A stretch of DNA of 64,000 nt. Origin: Gigaspora rosea (lineage: Eukaryota; Glomeromycota; Glomeromycetes; Diversisporales; Gigasporaceae). Positions 35,738-46,537 of the stretch are shown one piece after another; the stretch's first letter is position 1, and each line of letters begins with the position of its first letter. The notes under the pieces were generated by a model. That model did not search any database and had not been told where the DNA came from. It saw nothing but the letters and a program-made list of their open reading frames with translations. The translations under genes and the position numbers were made by a program. The stretch spans positions 38,952 to 102,951 of the forward strand of contig QKWP01000817.1 in assembly GCA_003550325.1 (NCBI GenBank), given 5' to 3'.

Positions 35738-36855
35738 CACTGGACAAGTTTACTTAGTGCATTTTGTTAGAATAAATTAGTAAAATTTTATGAATCATAA
35801 GATTTTATAGAATTTTATTAATAAAATTCTATAAAATCTTATAATTCACAAATTTTTATTAATTAATTCTAACATAATGCACTAAGTAAACTTGTTCAGC
35901 ACCTAAAAATACATTAAATCGGCAGGGTTGTTTTTATTTTACTTGAAATTTGGAGAAAAGATGCATAATTTTGGATTTTTGATCAAAAAAGTCAAATTTA
36001 AGCATCTTTTCTCCAAATTTCAAGTAAAATAAAAACAACCCTGCCGATTTAATGTATTTTTAGGTGCTGAACAAGTTTACTTAGTGCATTAAGTTAGAAT
36101 TAATTAGTAAAATTTTGTGAATCATAAGATTTTATAGAATTTTATTAATAAAATTCTATAAAATCTTATAATTCACAAATTTTTATTAATTAATTCTAAC
36201 AAAATGCACTAAGTAAACTTGTTCAGCACCTAAAAATACATTAAATCGGCAGGGTTGTTTTTATTTTACTTGAAATTTGGAGAAAAGATGCTTAAATTTG
36301 ACTTTTTTGATCAAAAATTCAAATTTATGCATCTTTTCTCCAAATTTCAAGTAAAATAAAAACAAACCAGCTGTTTTAATACATTTTTAGGTGCTGAACA
36401 AGTTTACTTGGTGCATTTTGTTAGAATTAATTAATAAATATTTGTGAATTTTAAGACTTTATAGAATTTTACTAATAAAATTCTATAAAATCTTATAATT
36501 CGCAAAATTTTACTATTTCTAAATTAATGTACTAAGTAAACTTGTTCAACATCTAAAAATACATTAAATTAGCAGGGTTGTTTTTATTTTACTTAAAATT
36601 TGGAAATAAGATGTTAAAATTTGTCTTTTTTGATTAAAAATCCAAAATTGTGCATCAAATCTCTAAATTTCAAGTAAAATAAAAACAAACCAGCTGTTTT
36701 AATACATTTTTAGGTGCTGAACAAGTTTACTTAGTGCATTTTGTTAGAATTAATTAATAAAAATTAACGAATTATAAGATTTTATTGAATTTTATTAATA
36801 AAATTCTATAAAAACTTATGATTCATAAAATTTTACTAAACTTGTTCAGCACCAA
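35738..36855. repeat. Array of alternating palindromes, period ~327 bp
   Basis: Two palindromes alternate head to tail. P1 has arms ACAAGTTTACTTAGTGCA...TTAATTAATTCTAAC, with centres near 35820, 36148, 36475 and 36790. P2 has arms AAAATACATTAAATCGGCAG...GAGAAAAGATGC, with centres near 35985, 36312 and 36635. Seven palindromes in total. GACAAGTTTACTTAGTGC or its variant restarts at about 35743, 36069, 36399 and 36720. No coding capacity. Confidence 0.9.
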
Positions 36856-36916
36856 AAAATACATATAAATAAGTTCGGACTCAGACCAGTCTGCAGACTT
36901 CAGACCAGACCCAGAC

Positions 36917-39026
36917 TAATGTTGTTAGCCGAAATTGTTTTATGCTTGTAGAAATATTTTGACATTTAATATTTAGACTGCCGAAATGTCTAAATATTAT
37001 CGAAATCCTAAATTATGCCGAAATGTCTAAATAATGTCGAAATGTCTAAATAATGTCGAAATGTCTAAATTAAAAAATAATATGAAAAAACATATAGTAA
37101 TAGGTTTGCTATCCAAACAAGCTTTAGCGTTCATACTTTAATATCAATACCTCTAGTCTAGGACTAATTATTTGAACCCATACCAATCAACCACATATAA
37201 ACTACTGACCTCTCGGTTCTAAAATTTTCTAAACCTCAAAGTCCTAAACTACATAAAAACACAAGCATAAGAAAAATTTCTAATATACGCCCATATAGCT
37301 AAAGAGAATTGGGGCGTCATTCTGTAGCATCTGTTTCAGGTCTCTGCACTGCCACTGCAGCTGCGGAACTGTATATAAATATCACGAAGTAGGGATTCTA
37401 AAAATCAAAATTGATGATCTAAACCTCAAAATTGTTTTAGAATCGATGATCAAATTCTAAATCTTTATAGTTATTCCTTGTATTGAGTGCCTCTATTTTT
37501 TATTATTTAATACTGTAAGTTATTAGGTTTTACAAATAATATGAAGCAATAAGTTTTTTGGTTGTTTTAAAGCTATACTAGAGCTTATTGCACTTTGCAA
37601 AAATGTGTGATCTCTGCAGATCATGTTGTCACGAGAAATCAGCCGATTTTTCAATTCTTGAAGAATTTTAATGATTTCAGATAAAACATAGATCAATAGG
37701 GAATTAAAATTTTTCGCTATCACTGTGTAAATCACAGGATCACACTTTTTGCAAAGCGCTATAATTAAATAGAATCTTATATTTAGTTATATCAGGCATA
37801 GGACATGTCACCTTGAAATAGGTCAAAATGCTTTCTATAATTAAATTTTTAAAAAAACATATAAATTTACTATATAACTTTGAGCTAAGATCTTCATCAA
37901 TCTAACTTATTAACTTAAAATTAAATTTTACAATTATATAGAACAAGAAAAGAAAAAAAAATTGAGCTTAAAAATTGAATTAAAATTTTACCAATTTTGC
38001 ACAAAACGAAAATGTAACTTTGCCAAAACAAATATTTTCTAATTTTAAGATGATGAGTATATGTAAATCATGCCCTGAACAACTTTACTTAGTTGACTAA
38101 AGTAGGCTACCTTGTAAGAAAAATAAGTTATCTATGTACTAAAGTTAAAATTTTGAGTTTTAAATATAAAACTTTTTTTTGATTAGGTAACCTACTTCGG
38201 GCGCTTAAGCAAAGTTGTTCGGCACGTGATTCTACTCGATCCAAAGCTGCCGCACGTTTTCTCAGACCTTTTACTAAGTGAAAAATGTGTTTAAAGTTGG
38301 GAAAAAAAATTTTTTCTAAAAAAAAAATTTTTTTTTAGAAAAAATTTTTTTTCCCAACTTTAAACCCATTTTTCACTTAGTAAAAGGTTCAAAAAAACGC
38401 GTAGCAGCCTCAAATCGAGTAGAATCACATGCCTAACAATTTTGCTTAAGCACCCGAAGTAGGTTACCTAATCAAAAAAAAAGTTTTATATTTAAAACTC
38501 AAAATTTTTAACTTTAGTACATAGATAACCCATTTTTCTTACAAGGTAACCTACTTTAGTCGACTAAGTAAAGTTGTTCAGAGCAAAATTTTACATATAC
38601 TTATCATCTTAAAATTAGAAAATATTTGTTTTTGGCAAAGTTAAAATTTCATTTTATGCAAAATTGGAAAAATTTTAATTAAATTTTTAAGCTCAATTTT
38701 TTCTTCTTTTCTTGTTCTATATAATTGTAAAATTTAATTTTAAGTTAATAAGTTAGATTGATAAAGATCTTAGCTCAAAGTTATATAGTAAAAATTTTAA
38801 TTATAAAAAGCAATGAATGGGACATGTCCTATGCCTGATATAGTGTTATATTTAGTCAACTATTTAGACATTTAGTCACATAGTATTTATTTAGTCAACT
38901 ATTTAGACATTTAGACAAATTTAGACTTTTGACATTTCGAAAAAAAAATGATGCCATGTCGAAATATATTTAGACACTAATTGACTAAATAGTTGACTAA
39001 ATTAAGTATTTCGACTAACAACATTA
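36917..39026. mobile_element. hAT-like element, TSD ACCCAGAC
   Basis: The 2,110-bp element has ends TAATGTTGTTAGCCGAAAT / TAATGTTGTTAGTCGAAAT and a perfect 8-bp duplication ACCCAGAC (36909-36916, 39027-39034). Its subterminal words are ATTTAGACATTTCG and AGTTGACTAAAT variants. Half of its length is the foldback at 37788-38842. The frame at 37523-37735 is not convincing as transposase. Confidence 0.92.
37788..38842. mobile_element. 1.05-kb foldback element, TA target
   Basis: The arms (~520 bp each) start TATCAGGCATAGGACATGTC, mirrored at the right end, and meet near 38325 in a run of A and T between GTTGGGAAAAAAAA and its complement. A TA duplication is consistent with the flanks. A similar CAGGGCATAGGATC end occurs alone at 28092. 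No ORF; it would transcribe a long hairpin RNA. Confidence 0.85.
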
Positions 39027-39351
39027 ACCCAGACCAGACTCTGACTTGAAAATAAATTTACTTAGTAATTTTAAAAATTATAATTAAAATTACACAAAAG
39101 TTGAACAATCTTGGGATCCTGTGATTGGGTTTTGATGATTTTGGGCTTGTTAGAATCGTTTTACTGAGACGAACATTTTGGTAGTTGAATCATCCAAAAC
39201 AGACCAGTAGATCAAAAGTTATCCAATTTTTAATATATATATATATATATTATTAAATTTTAACTAATCAAATGCTTAGAAAAATTATCAGGTAGGGGTA
39301 GAGGGTCAGCTACTTAGTGAAACCCTAATCAGGTGATTTCTGGTGCTCCCC

Positions 39352-39389
<38 letters not shown>

Positions 39390-39391
39390 GG
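39352..39391. repeat. (TAA)n microsatellite
   Basis: Thirteen or so TAA/AAT repeats immediately at the right end of the 7.4-kb element. It may have been the target sequence or the tail of a retroposon. Confidence 0.85.
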
Positions 39392-39399
39392 GAATCAAA

Positions 39400-39985
39400 A
39401 AATTATTCAAGAACTCTTTCCAACGATCATCTGGACCAACTTTTTCACAACAACCAAACTGTAGAAAACTATAGATAATATGCAACCTCTTACTACAAAA
39501 CTTCTTTTGGAGTATTCGGGGACAAGAGTTCTACTCGGGCAACTGAAAAAGAGCTAAAAAGAAGTCTTGGGATAGGTCTTCCTGGAGTAAAACACAAAAA
39601 CTATCAAATAGTAGTTGGTTACTAAGTAACCGGAAGTCTTTGTTGTTAAGCTCAACCGTTTTTGAACTTTATGAAAGCTGTATATTTTTCTGTAGTCTAC
39701 AAAACTTACATGGTTTTAAACCCACGAAACAAGTTGGACCGCTTGGAACTTTCCTCGTCTCTTTGGTCTTTTTCAAAATTTCAACAAAGTGGACATTTTG
39801 GCTTATCATCTCCAAAAGATCGACAATGTTTACATCCCCCAATTTGGAATGCGATTACTATATTGGAATGAAGTCACGAGTAGATTTTGGCCTTTTGGAA
39901 TAAACAACAAGTGTCATGTGTTAAAGGAAACCTTGTAACAAAATTTCATTCTAGAATGTCCTTATAGCTGTATTTTCTTTTACAC
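39400..39985 (+). pseudogene. Probable LINE fragment (b)
   Basis: Two overlapping frames (39640-39903, 39662-39871) carry KTYMVLNPRNKLDRLELSSS, SPKDRQCLHPPIWNAITILE and, after a frame change, KSRVDFGLLE. The text resembles the - strand fragment at 31479. If the segment at 39991-46076 is removed, this continues into the A-tailed sequence at 46080-46530, the order expected for the 3' half of a LINE. The call is inference; no reverse-transcriptase motif is visible. Confidence 0.35.
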
Positions 39986-40269
39986 ACCTACATCAGCGAA
40001 TTATATATATGTAATCTTACGTAAGATATTAAGGCCCGTAATATTACAAAAATCTTACGATCGATGTGGTATATACATAATATATTACGTTATATTACGG
40101 TAATATTACAGTTATTATTTCGAAATATTTCGAAATATATTGCGAAATATTGTGAAATAGACTAAAACAATACAAATTACCCTCTTCTACAGGGGTCGCG
40201 TACTTAGCAGATCAATAAACTAATGTGCGCAGGAGATAATATTTTGATATTTTCGCATTGTTTCGCAAT

Positions 40270-42315
40270 TAGTGATACAGGTCGACCCCGGCCCAACTGC
40301 CGGGTCGATGGGCGGGTCGACCCTCAGCCCACACCTTAGTGGGCGAGCCGGTTGGTAAGAGAAATGTTAGAATCGATTATTTTCTAAAGTATATTTCAGG
40401 CCAGGAATTAAATAAAAATCGGCTAGCCATTTATTATAATGTAAGAGAATTGGCTTATTTAGATAATAAACTGCAAATAGTGAATATAATCTAAGTATAA
40501 AAATGTTCGGAGACATAGACAATCAATCAACGTGAAATACTAACATGGTGTAATTTTCTCAAGAACAAAAAAAATAAAAATTAAATCATTTAATATTACT
40601 AGAATTCGATAAAAAACTACCTGATTTGTCACCCCCAAGTGGCAGGTCTAGGGTTCAAATCCCACTGGAGACGAATTGAAAAATAGGCCTGTATCACGGT
40701 AATATTTGTTCATCGATCGGTTGGGTATATTACCTATAACCTTGGTACCACTATCTTGAATGGGAGCTTTGGCGTAGTTGTGTAGATTACACAAACAAAT
40801 CCAAGGGACTGGAACAATTGAAACCCGCTTGGCAAGTCCTGAGTGGAGAGGTAGCTGGACTTTTGACGATACTGGGGAAAAGGATCTTGGCGGTGACTGA
40901 CCGGAAAATCTAAATGGGCAAGAGCCCCTATGGCAAAGGGGGCCCACCAATCTGGCCGCCGGAGTCGTACCGGAAGAAAAGGGCATGTGTTATAGAAGCA
41001 TGAACCAAGGAAAGGGAGACCTTAGGCACCTAAAGCCTGGCAAACCAATCCTTCCGGGCCAACTGAATTGGTAGTCTGGAATAACTGGTGAAAAGGATCC
41101 AAAGAGTGACTGACCGGGTACTGGGGTTTAGTAAACTTCGCAAGGGCAAACAGAACTATTCGGCCAATAAGAAGTGGAAGCATGGAGGCGTGTACGTATC
41201 AAGACCCAACGGAGCTCTGGCCGTACCTATATGGGAGTCTTCGGACGTTAAGAGGATCTGGGACTACCAATATGGGTATATGCTGGTATAAGTGCATGCA
41301 GTGGTAATCGAGCTCCCCTAGCCTCATAATGCCATCCAACTATATTCGGCACTGGAAGCATTTGCGAAACATGCCCAGGAACCTCGCTACCATAGCAGGA
41401 AGTACAGTCGATCATACATTTCCAAATTCAGAACGTTAAATCCTGGGTCCTCAAGTCGCAGGAAACTGGCTAGTTGCGGTAGCATGCAGACTTGAGATAC
41501 TTACCCCTGTGGTAGAGGCAGCTGCATGGCTTGAGATACAAACCCAGAGAAGTATGCTAGTAAGGGATCTTCTGGGTAACCAAATTTCAGGTACACCAAC
41601 TTGGAAGCATAAAGCGCCCACCTGGCAACACACACCAAATTGGAAGTGACGAATTAGGAAATATGGGTAAAGTGGCGGACATGTGGACGTTGATTGTTGG
41701 TTGGAAAGGGACATACAAATCCAGGTCAACTATATAAATGGGAATATTGAAGGCTCTGGTGAGTTTTAGCTATGAATAAAAGGTTTCATAGCCTGAAGTC
41801 CTAGTCTTAATACTTGTATATTATGTATGTATAAAAGGCACCACTATATGTCAATTTGCTTAAGTATTGTCGCAGCTGATGCTAAAAACAGCTGATGCTA
41901 AAATTTTGACCTACTTTGATATAAAATTTTAAAATTTTTTTGTGGTGATTTTTTTGTTTTTGTCTTATAGGCTTAGAGTGAGGTTTGGAAGTAGATTTGA
42001 TATTTAAAGAGTATTGGTAGATTTTAGCAGGGCTTATAGTTTCAAATCGAGATCTCAAATTTCGGCATCAGCCATTTTCAGCATCAGCTACAACAAGTAT
42101 TAATAAAGTTTGGGGCAGGAGCTACACCTCTAATATTAAAAAAAAAACCAAAAAAAAAAAACCTACCTGATGGCTTTTTATATGTTTAATATAGATAATA
42201 TTGACTGATTCTGATCAGAAAAAATTATACTAGCAAAAGGTTGGCCTGGTCAACCGGCCTAGGTTTTTTTTGGATCAGCCTTGACCCGTGATTTTTTCAT
42301 CAACCTGTATCACTA
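40270..42315. mobile_element. hAT-like element, TSD TTCGCAAT
   Basis: The ends TAGTGATACAGGTCGACCC / TAGTGATACAGGTTGATG and a perfect 8-bp duplication TTCGCAAT (40262-40269, 42316-42323) define 2,046 bp. GGTCGACC and GGTTGACC-type words cluster at both ends (40278-40350, 42240-42300). Its TAGTGA start is shared with 2309-3270. It contains a long SINE-like retroposon. Confidence 0.88.
40620..41860 (+). mobile_element. ~1.1-kb SINE-like retroposon, 5' incomplete
   Basis: From CACCCCCAAGTGGCAGGTCT through GGGTTCAAATCCC (box B at ~40650) it follows the - strand element at 7401-8434: CGATCGGTTGGGTATATTAC, GGCCGCCGGAGTCGTACCGG, TCCGGGCCAACTG. The box A part is missing. The 3' part differs and ends after AATAAAAGGTTTCATAGC. 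Reading frames at 40648-40986, 41088-41291 and 41451-41729 are incidental. Confidence 0.65.
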
Positions 42316-42486
42316 TTCGCAATATTTTGCAAATTTTCGCAAATTTTCAAAAATTTTTAAAAAACAAATAAACGATATATATTCACATAATCATGCTTTT
42401 TTACAAGTTTCGCAATATTCCGCACAGTTTCGCAATTTAATATAAAACTTTTATTTTTTTTTATTGAATATTTCTAATTTAAACCA

Positions 42487-42808
42487 CAGGTGATTATCAC
42501 CTATAGTCAATTTGCCAATTAAAATTCAGGATCAGGTGTAACATGTAAATCAATCTTTGTGTAACAAAAACAAAGAAATTTTTAAAAAATTGCTAAAATT
42601 GCTTCTAGCCTAAAAACTTGCCTATAAAACTACCTTTTTTTATACAAAAAATAAATTCCTTGTAAAATTTTGGTATAAACTATACCCCCCTGCCCTATCC
42701 TAGTTTTTACCCTTACCCTAATATTAAAAAAATTTAACTTTTACTTAATAAAAATTGTTTGTTTTTATTTATTTATTTATTACAGGTGATAATCACCTGT
42801 GGTGAACA
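42487..42808. mobile_element. MITE related to 6000-6350 (copy 2)
   Basis: The inverted ends ACCACAGGTGATTATCACC / ACCACAGGTGATTATCACC enclose TAACATGTAAATCAATCTTT, TTGCTAAAATTGCTTCTA and TTACCCTTACCCTAATAT, in the order of the copy at 6000-6350, though the outermost bases have diverged. Confidence 0.7.
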
Positions 42809-43633
42809 TTAGTTAATTTCTTTTTTATTTATTATTATATATTATATTTTATATTTATTAAATATACATTTTTAATTAATATTACATACTTTATTATATA
42901 TTACATATTATTTTTATATTATTACAAATATTTTAAACTACTTTCGCACTTCGTCGCATCTAATTCTATTACTATATACAAAAAACTAGCCCTACACACT
43001 TATTTTCGCTCACTCTACAGTTAGCTATTATTTTCGCTTCTTTGTTTTCTATTGTTTTTGAAAGTGTCTGAAGTTATTGTTGAAATGCACAAGGTTTCGA
43101 AAGTTGTTGTTTTTCTTGCAAAGTGATGAAATAAAATAAATTAATAAAAAAAAATTTAAAAATAAACCAAAAAACAAAACCAAAAAACACGAAACAAAAA
43201 AAAATGAAGCGAAACTTTGCAAAAACTTGAATAAACTTGCAAAAATTAGTAAAAACTTGCGAAATTTTGTGACCATTTTTCTAAAAAAGCGTTCTTGAAA
43301 ATTTAGAAATTGCTGGGGGTGTGTTCTTGAAGGTGTCGGAAGTCATCGCTGGAATGCGCAAGGTTTCGAAAAGTTGTTGTTTTTCTCGCAAAGTGCTGAA
43401 ATAAAATAAATAAATAAAAAAAATTTAAAAATAAACCAAAAAAACAAAAACAAAAAAAAAATGAAGCGAAACCTTGCAAGAACTTGCAAAAACTTGCAAA
43501 AATTAGCAAAAACTTGCGAAAACTTGCGCCCATTTCTCTAAAGAAGCATTCTTGAAAATTTAGAAATTGCAAAGGTGTGTTCTTGACAGTGTGGGAAGTT
43601 GTAGTTGGCATGCGCAATGGTTCGAAAAAGTTT

Positions 43634-44278
43634 TTTTTTTTTTTTTTTTACAGTTTATAGAGAGACTTCTTTGTTCTCATAGTTTTTTATTAAGTATACA
43701 ACCTATATTAAATAGGGTGGTATTACATTTTACATATCAACGAGACTACAATTAGCCACGCGTACAATTTTAGTCATTGTCTATTTAAAGGCTCCGCATG
43801 CAGGTTACCTACTAATTACCATACCTGGAACCCGCCTGTGGGTTCCCTATTTAAAGTTTCTGGTTTTCAATGTTACTATGTAACACCAAACTTATTTTTA
43901 TCCATTCAGGCTTAGGGCTATTTTACCCTCGAAGTAATCTCTACCATAACGGACGTAGATCCCATATCTATACCGGTTTTGGATTTTTGTGCCAGAGGTG
44001 ATTCCATAATTGGCAAGGCCAATCCTTTTCCACAAAAGTCGACGGCATTCTCCACATTTCTCACTATAATAGTGCTCGCTCTCTGCCGTATCGGTTTCCT
44101 TCCGGGAATTCCTTGATTCAAGCATGTACCTTTATATGAACTTCGCCATAGGGCTTCGCATCCGATTATAGGCTCCAATTTTTGGTTACAGAGTATTTAC
44201 CTCCAGCCGAACTCGAACCATTGACCTTGTCTGTGGGGGAACAGGAACTTAACAACTAAGCTATAGGACCCGAACCCT
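43634..44278 (-). mobile_element. SINE-like retroposon with tRNA head (second family)
   Basis: Flanking repeats GGTTCGAAAAAGTTT (43619-43633) and GGTTTGAAAAGGTTT (44279-44293) match at 13/15. On - it starts with a tRNA-like promoter, TAGCTTAGTTGTTAAG (box A) and ATGGTTCGAGTTC (box B, near 44205-44215), and ends at an A-tail of about 18. No credible ORF. Its head differs from that of 7401-8434, though CCACGCGTACAA/AGCCACACGTACAA-like text is shared further on. Confidence 0.75.
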
Positions 44279-44566
44279 GGTTTGAAAAGGTTTGTTTTCT
44301 CACAAAGTGCCAAAATAAAATAAATTAATAAAAAAATTTTAAAAATAAACCAAAAAAACAAAAACAAAAAACACAAAACAAAAAAATAAATGAAACAAAA
44401 CATTGCAAGAACTTGCAAAAACTTGCAAAAACTTGTGAAAACTTGCGAAAACTTGCGCCTATTTCTCTAAAGAAGCGTTCATGAAAATTTAAAATTGCTG
44501 GTATGTTCTTGAAAGTATCGAAAGTTATAGCTGGCATGCGCAAGGTTTTAAAAGCTGTTAGTTTTT

Positions 44567-44919
44567 TTTTCTTTTTTTTTTTTTTTTTGTCAAAGTTCCT
44601 GCTCTGAGTAAGAGTTTATTTAATCAAGCCTGTGGATCTAGGGCACCTCTTTGGGCAGCCCCACAATTGTTATATTGAATGAAAGTACAACTAGCCACAC
44701 GTACAACTTTTGGTTGTCTAATTGAAGTAGTCCGCCCGAAGGTTCTACACTAGTTGCCATACCTACAACCCAACTAGAGATTGCCTATTTAAACTCTCCG
44801 GTCCAACGCTTCACATGTCAATCCTATTTGTGATCACCGGTACAGCTCTCCGATACATTAGTCAGTTGAAGACAGTCCCAGATGCTAACTACATCCCCTT
44901 AGGCCTAATTTACCTTGCG
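44567..44919 (-). mobile_element. 5'-truncated copy of the 1-kb SINE-like family
   Basis: This 353-bp copy matches the 3' third of 7401-8434 (TAGTCCGCCCGAAGGTTCTA, CCGGTACAGC, AATAAACTCT on -) and has an A-rich tail. The flanks GCTGTTAGTTTTT and GCTATTAGTTTTT differ at one of 13. 5' truncation with a target duplication is typical of LINE-driven retroposition. Confidence 0.8.
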
Positions 44920-45231
44920 GCTATTAGTTTTTCTCACAAAGTGCCGAAATAAAATAAAAACAAAAATAAAAAACACGAAACAAAAAAATAAATAAAGCGA
45001 AACCTTGCAAGAACTTGCAAAAACTTGCAAAAAAACTTGTGAAAATTTGCGAAAACTTGTACCTATTTCTCTAAAAAAGCGTTCTTGAAAGTTTAGAAAT
45101 TGCTGGGAGTGTGTTCTTGAAGATATCGAAAGTTGTCATTGGAATGTGCAAGGTTTCGAAAAGTTGTTGTTTTTTTTCACAAAGTGCCGAAATAATAAAA
45201 AAATTAAAAAATAAATAAATAAAAAAAAATA

Positions 45232-45670
45232 CAGTACCAGACAGCGAAAACCATCCATTTTTTTCAGCATTGTTTAAAGTCTAATAACTTCACAACAAGT
45301 AATTATTTTAAAAATCCCTCTTACAAATTTTTTATTTGTAACCTAAACTACAAATCTGTAAGACAAATTTTTGATATCTTGCTTTTTAAAGAAGTTATAA
45401 GAGTTTAAAGTTCAGCAATTTTAATAGTAAAGCAGAAATTTGGCGCAAGACAACTGACCAATTAGATTGATGCAAATTACGTGCTCATGATTTGATTGGT
45501 TAATATTTATTATTAAAATCCAAAATTTGGCGCTTATTATATAAAAAAATTATTTTTATATTTTTAACCAATCAAAATTTTGTTACACAAAAATTAGCCA
45601 ATCAGAATTGTTATAAAATTCTCAAATTTGGCGCCCTAAAAAAAATGGATGGTTTTGCTGTCCGGTACTG
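45232..45670. mobile_element. Tc1/mariner-like MITE, CAGTACCAGACAGC ends
   Basis: The 439-bp element has inverted ends CAGTACCAGACAGCGAAAAC / CAGTACCGGACAGCAAAACC that continue CATCCATTTTTTT. TA lies on both sides (45230-45231, 45671-45672). Interior has several CCAATCA/TGATTGG phrases and TTTGGCGC on both sides. No ORF. Confidence 0.82.
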
Positions 45671-46079
45671 TAGAAAAAAAACAAATGAAAACAAAAAAAA
45701 TGAACGAAAACAAAAATGAAAAACAAAAAAGTGAAAAAAAACAAAATAGAAGCTTTAATTATAAACAAAAGATCTAATTTGATCTTGTAGTACAAAATTT
45801 GAACATCATCAAACTATTTTGAACTATTTTGAAAAATCAATCTAATGTGCGATCCAGATTACAGATCTACTGATCCAGCTTGGTTTCCTAGTTCTAAAAT
45901 ATTTTGAAAGAGTTCGAAATATTTCGTAACATATTTCGAAATATTTCGAAATTACTTTCGTGATATTTCGAAAATTTGATATTTCGAAATATTTTGAAAT
46001 ATATTACGTAATATTTTGCTTATATTACAGTTCGTAAGATCATACGTAAGATTACGCTATTATAAATTTGCTGATGTAT

Positions 46080-46537
46080 CTCTATAGTTTTTTTTTAGGT
46101 TAGAGGCTATTTTTTCTAATAATAGTTTTTCGCCTATATATGATGAATTGAGTTTAGTTAGAGTAGAGACTACTTTTCTTAGTATCATGTAATTTTTAAA
46201 ATAATTCATCCTGGTGCCAGGTCTTAATTGACCTAAGGCCTTGCTTTTTCTTTTTTTCTTTTCTATACTTTGTTTTTCTGTTTTCTTTTTGTTTTTTCTT
46301 TTTTACTTTCTATCTCTTTTCTCATATTGCCCTTAGTAGTTTAGTTTTTTCCTCCCACTTCCAAGAATATTTTCTCTGGGAAATGCCCTTGTATAGTAGA
46401 GCGAGGCTATGGACTAGTCAGTGTCATCTGAGATGGCATACAGCGATTCGCATTTGGTTTAGTTGTCTAAATAGAATAATGAATAAATCAGATAGGTTAT
46501 ATTTGGCAAGTTTCACCTAAAAGAAAAAAATAATAAT
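46080..46537 (+). mobile_element. Possible LINE 3' region with A-tail
   Basis: T-rich non-coding text ends GAATAATGAATAAATCAGAT, then AAAAGAAAAAAATAATAAT. This looks like a polyadenylated retroelement end and would continue the fragment at 39400-39985 if the 6.1-kb insertion is removed. Confidence 0.3.

Larger units (their letters stand above)
35575..39060. mobile_element. Word-rich element, GTCTGGTCCGGGTCTGG
   Basis: 35575-35710 and 36885-36916 plus 39027-39050 are filled with GTCTGGTC / GACCAGAC words in inverted arrangement, as in the subterminal regions of the hAT-like elements. Exact ends and target duplication are not resolved. It holds the palindrome array at 35738 and the hAT-like insertion at 36917. 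Confidence 0.45.
31961..39351. mobile_element. 7.4-kb PIF/Harbinger-like element, GATCAAAAGTTATT family
   Basis: The ends GGGGAGCGCCATTTATCACC / GGGGAGCACCAGAAATCACC are inverted, followed on both sides by TGATT and a GGTAGGGGTAGAG-like phrase. TAA flanks each side (31958-31960, 39352-39354). The inner arms at 35310-35460 and 39090-39235 are the same GATCAAAAGTTATT arms seen at 4067 and 25612. Between the termini lie four further layers of insertion, described below. No transposase survives. Confidence 0.65.
42900..45230. repeat. ~250-bp tandem array, ACTTGCAAAAACTTGC family
   Basis: At least four units run 43030-43300, 43300-43630, 44285-44555 and 44930-45180. Each unit has GAAAGTGTCTGAAGT-like text, CAAGGTTTCGAAAAGTTGTTG, TCGCAAAGTGCTGAAATAAA, A-rich tract, CTTGCAAAAACTTGC and CTCTAAAGAAGCGTTCTTG. 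Two retroposons separate the units. Long frames on - (43049-43617, 44197-44543) are Phe-rich translations of A-tracts. Single copies occur at 8480-8690 plus 14026-14890. Confidence 0.8.
39991..46076. mobile_element. 6.1-kb TA-flanked element
   Basis: The inverted ends CATCAGCGAATT...GTAATCTTACGTAAGAT / CATCAGCAAATT...CGTAATCTTACGTATGAT are flanked by TA (39989-39990, 46077-46078). The next regions on both sides are rich in TTTCGAAATATTTCG. The interior is almost wholly later insertions: the hAT-like element 40270-42315, MITEs, a CTTGCAAAAACTTGC array and retroposons. Confidence 0.6.

Noticed and set aside
35738..36855. CRISPR-like regular repeats
   Set aside because: Units are long palindromes of ~160 bp with no short conserved repeat and unique spacers, in a eukaryotic genome.
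43049..44543. Several 70-100-codon frames on -
   Set aside because: They repeat the same low-complexity Phe/Leu text in each unit of the tandem array and in retroposons.
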